This document shows, in pieces, positions 15,100-17,005 of a stretch of DNA of 17,005 bases. Numbering within the stretch: the stretch's first letter is position 1; every line of letters begins with the position of its first letter. The DNA comes from CBDULX01 sp965368175. Lineage in GTDB: Bacteria > Pseudomonadota > Gammaproteobacteria > SZUA-229. Below the pieces are notes generated by a model. It was not told the DNA's origin. It did not search any database and worked only from the letters and a program-made list of their open reading frames with translations. The position numbers and the translations under genes are program-made. The stretch lies in assembly GCA_965368175.1 (NCBI GenBank), contig CBDULX010000043.1, forward strand, positions 1 through 17,005, written 5' to 3'.

Positions 15100-15119
15100 G
15101 GCAGTAATTAATTGCTGCC
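15100..15119. other. Near-perfect 20-nt palindrome in the spacer before the glycan genes
   Basis: GGCAGTAATTAATTGCTGCC is self-complementary apart from one central-arm pair. It is followed within three bases by the perfect 10-nt palindrome GGGAATTCCC (15123-15132), which ends eight bases before the next start codon. The first palindrome could form a hairpin that ends or attenuates the ilvE transcript, but no T-run follows. It could also be an operator for the surface-glycan genes. Confidence 0.4.
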
Positions 15120-15139
15120 CCAGGGAATTCCCTTAAATA

Positions 15140-16201
15140 ATGAGGCGTTATCTTTTTTTTATTAACCAGCTTTACTCATATTCGATATTACGACCTTTAC
15201 AGGAAGTGATTCGCGAACGAGGTGATGATGTTGCCTGGTTTGTGCAAGGAACCGATGACCGGTATCTCAGGAATGATGAAAAACAGTTACATACAGTAGC
15301 GGAAGTTAAAGAATATAATCCTTTAGCAGTATTTGTTCCAGGTAACTGGGTGCCGGACTTTTTTCCAGGGGTGAAAGTGGAAATATTTCATGGTTTAGCC
15401 AATGATAAAACTGGAAAAAAAGGGCATTACAGAATTAGGCAACTGTTTGATTTATATTGTACTCATGCGCCAGAGGTGACGAATGTTTTTGAGCAGCTGG
15501 CAGTAAAGTATAAAACATTCATTGTAAAGGAAACCGGTTGGCCAAAGCTTGATCCTCTGTTTAATCCTGACAGGTGTCGTGAGGATCAAAATCATGATTT
15601 CAGGCAGCAGCTCAATACTGATAAACCAGTTGTCTTTTATGCATCGACATTTAGCCCATCTCTAACTTCAGCGCCGCACCTTGTAGAAACGATCAAGGAG
15701 TTGTCAAGTCAGGGTGACTGGCACTGGCTGGTTACTCTACATCCTAAAATGCCTGAGCAGCTTGTAGAGCAATATAAAGAACTTGAAGGAGATGATTTCA
15801 CCTTTATTGATAGTAGTTACGATGTGTTGCCGCTATTAAAAGCAGCGGATATCATGCTTTGTGATACATCTTCAATTGCTCTGGAATTTATGATGCTGGA
15901 TAAGCCGGTCGTCACATTTAGAACAAAAGCCCCAGGACCGCAAGTTATCAATGTAACGGATACAGCTGATATCCAGTCAGCCATTTCAACAGCCTTAACC
16001 AGGCCGGAAGATTTGATGATCGCCATGAAATCCTATGTCGACAGGCTCCATGTATACAGGGATGGCAGGTCTAGTGAGCGAGTCCTGCAGGCGGTGGATC
16101 AGTTTATTGAGAATAGAGTGGCTCAGAAGCTTAAAAGAAAACCATTGAATTTATGGCGAAAAATGCAGATGCGTAAGAGGATGGGGTATTTTTGGTTGTG
16201 A
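15140..16201 (+). CDS. CDP-glycerol glycerophosphotransferase-like protein (TagF family)
   Basis: The 353-residue protein has a two-lobed GT-B layout. The resemblance is to the CDP-glycerol glycerophosphotransferase family: FHGLANDKTGKKG at about 83-95 stands where TagF-type enzymes have an HG-x-x-x-K motif, TLHPKMPEQ carries H201, and CDTSSIALEFMMLDKP (about 241-256) is the phosphate-binding end motif. No signal peptide or membrane span is seen; a basic C-terminus (KRKPLNLWRKMQMRKRMG) could hold it to the inner membrane surface. It may add glycerol phosphate or a similar group to LPS core or a capsule-like glycan. Related UDP-sugar enzymes share this fold, so substrate is open. AGGGA at 15122-15126 is 13 bases from the ATG, a poor ribosome site. 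Composition is AT-richer than glnE-ilvE. Confidence 0.72.
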   Translation: MRRYLFFINQLYSYSILRPLQEVIRERGDDVAWFVQGTDDRYLRNDEKQLHTVAEVKEYNPLAVFVPGNWVPDFFPGVKVEIFHGLANDKTGKKGHYRIRQLFDLYCTHAPEVTNVFEQLAVKYKTFIVKETGWPKLDPLFNPDRCREDQNHDFRQQLNTDKPVVFYASTFSPSLTSAPHLVETIKELSSQGDWHWLVTLHPKMPEQLVEQYKELEGDDFTFIDSSYDVLPLLKAADIMLCDTSSIALEFMMLDKPVVTFRTKAPGPQVINVTDTADIQSAISTALTRPEDLMIAMKSYVDRLHVYRDGRSSERVLQAVDQFIENRVAQKLKRKPLNLWRKMQMRKRMGYFWL

Positions 16202-16271
16202 TTTTGAATGACTGGCTTTTTTTGATTGATGTAATGATGTGTAATTGAGATGTTTTAAAAATAATGACGTT

Positions 16272-17005
16272 ATGAATAAAAAAATTTCAGTTGTAATAAT
16301 CTGTAAAAATGAGAGTAATAGAATCAGGCGATGTCTTGAGTCAGTGCAGTGGGCTGATGAGATAGTCGTGGTTGATTCAGGTAGTACAGATGATACACTT
16401 GAAGTTGTTAGTGAATTCACGGATAAAATTTATCAGCACCATGACTGGCAGGGCTTTGGTTTGCAGAAGCGTATTGCGGAAGACAAGGCCAGTAATGACT
16501 GGATTTTGGCAATTGATTCAGATGAAGTATTAAGCAAAGAGTTACAGCAGGAAATTAAATCTGCAGTTGACGCAGCTAAGGATAATGAGGTGTATCGTCT
16601 TAATCGGCTGACGCATTTTTGCGGAAAATTTATCCGGCATAGTGGATGGTACCCCGACAGAATTGTGCGTTTATATAATAAGAATAATTATCGCTACAAT
16701 GATGCATTTGTTCATGAATCAGTGGTTTGTAATGGCGCGAAAATAATTGATTTGAAGGGTGAGTTTTTTCATTTTACAACTGATTCTCTTGAAGAGTATA
16801 TAGATAAGAGAAATCGTTATGCCCGGGCCTGGGCGAAAAGACAGTATGAAAAAGGCAAGCGAGCATCAATTCTGCAGATTATTATAAGGCCACCATTTGC
16901 CTTTTTCAGGCACTATATTTTACGATTGGGTGTACTGGATGGTTATCATGGGTTCCTGATATCTATGATTCAAATGCAGTATACATTTAATAAATATAAT
17001 TTTCT
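16272..17005 (+). CDS. Family 2 glycosyltransferase, WaaE/KdtX-like (C-terminus cut by right edge)
   Basis: The frame is open from the ATG at 16272 to the window end (244 codons). It starts with the GT-A fold: KISVVIICKNESNRI, then CLESVQWADEIVVVDSGSTDDT (DSGSTD at about 35-40, nucleotide binding) and WILAIDSDE with the metal-binding DSD at about 82-84. The stretch GKFIRHSGWYPDRIVRLYN and a later FVHESV are typical of WaaE/KdtX and LgtF-type enzymes that add glucose to the inner LPS core heptose. The C-terminal region has a hydrophobic basic patch (IIIRPPFAFFRHYILRLG), common in this group for membrane contact. No good ribosome site is visible. It begins 70 nt after the glycerophosphotransferase-like gene and is AT-rich, so it is probably part of the same glycan cluster. 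The exact acceptor is unknown. Confidence 0.85.
   Translation, partial: MNKKISVVIICKNESNRIRRCLESVQWADEIVVVDSGSTDDTLEVVSEFTDKIYQHHDWQGFGLQKRIAEDKASNDWILAIDSDEVLSKELQQEIKSAVDAAKDNEVYRLNRLTHFCGKFIRHSGWYPDRIVRLYNKNNYRYNDAFVHESVVCNGAKIIDLKGEFFHFTTDSLEEYIDKRNRYARAWAKRQYEKGKRASILQIIIRPPFAFFRHYILRLGVLDGYHGFLISMIQMQYTFNKYNF

Overview
The window reads as ordinary chromosomal core DNA of a gammaproteobacterium. ArgA, IlvD, PurT, GlnE and IlvE closely resemble the enterobacterial proteins I know from memory. ArgA-type acetylglutamate synthase, formate-dependent PurT and the glnE-ilvE-LPS gene order all fit that class. Base composition looks moderate and becomes AT-richer in the surface-polysaccharide genes at the right end. 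I cannot name a genus.

Left block, minus strand, 1-3434: oxyR (peroxide sensor) overlaps argE (acetylornithine deacetylase) by 4 nt. After a 256-nt spacer comes argA (N-acetylglutamate synthase), which runs off the left edge. That spacer is unusual. It holds a degraded second copy of the argE 3' end and a 9-unit heptamer tandem array that runs into the argA start codon. Divergent from oxyR, on the plus strand, is a periplasmic di-haem cytochrome c peroxidase gene (3541-4572) closed by a hairpin terminator. The pair looks like a peroxide-response divergon.

Middle block, plus strand, 4688-10871: a methyl-accepting chemotaxis protein, ilvD (branched-chain amino acid synthesis), purT (purine synthesis) and a TerB-plus-J-domain DjlA-like co-chaperone without the usual membrane anchor. 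Two intergenic spacers carry non-coding palindromic elements: a nested palindrome at 6380-6479, and a pair of 29-nt inverted arms at 8511-8695 whose sequence also occurs downstream of argE.

Right block, plus strand, 10935-17005: glnE (control of glutamine synthetase), ilvE (branched-chain aminotransferase, 3 nt after glnE), a small CHCC zinc-finger protein, a CDP-glycerol glycerophosphotransferase-like protein and a WaaE/KdtX-like family 2 glycosyltransferase cut by the right edge. The glnE-ilvE-LPS order recalls the pseudomonad waa locus. The last two genes are probably the start of an LPS-core or surface-glycan cluster.

I found no rRNA, tRNA, CRISPR array, transposase or prophage gene, and no clear undescribed multi-gene system. 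The most interesting material is non-coding: the argE-argA spacer, the palindromic elements, and a glnE promoter whose expected start point falls on the start codon.
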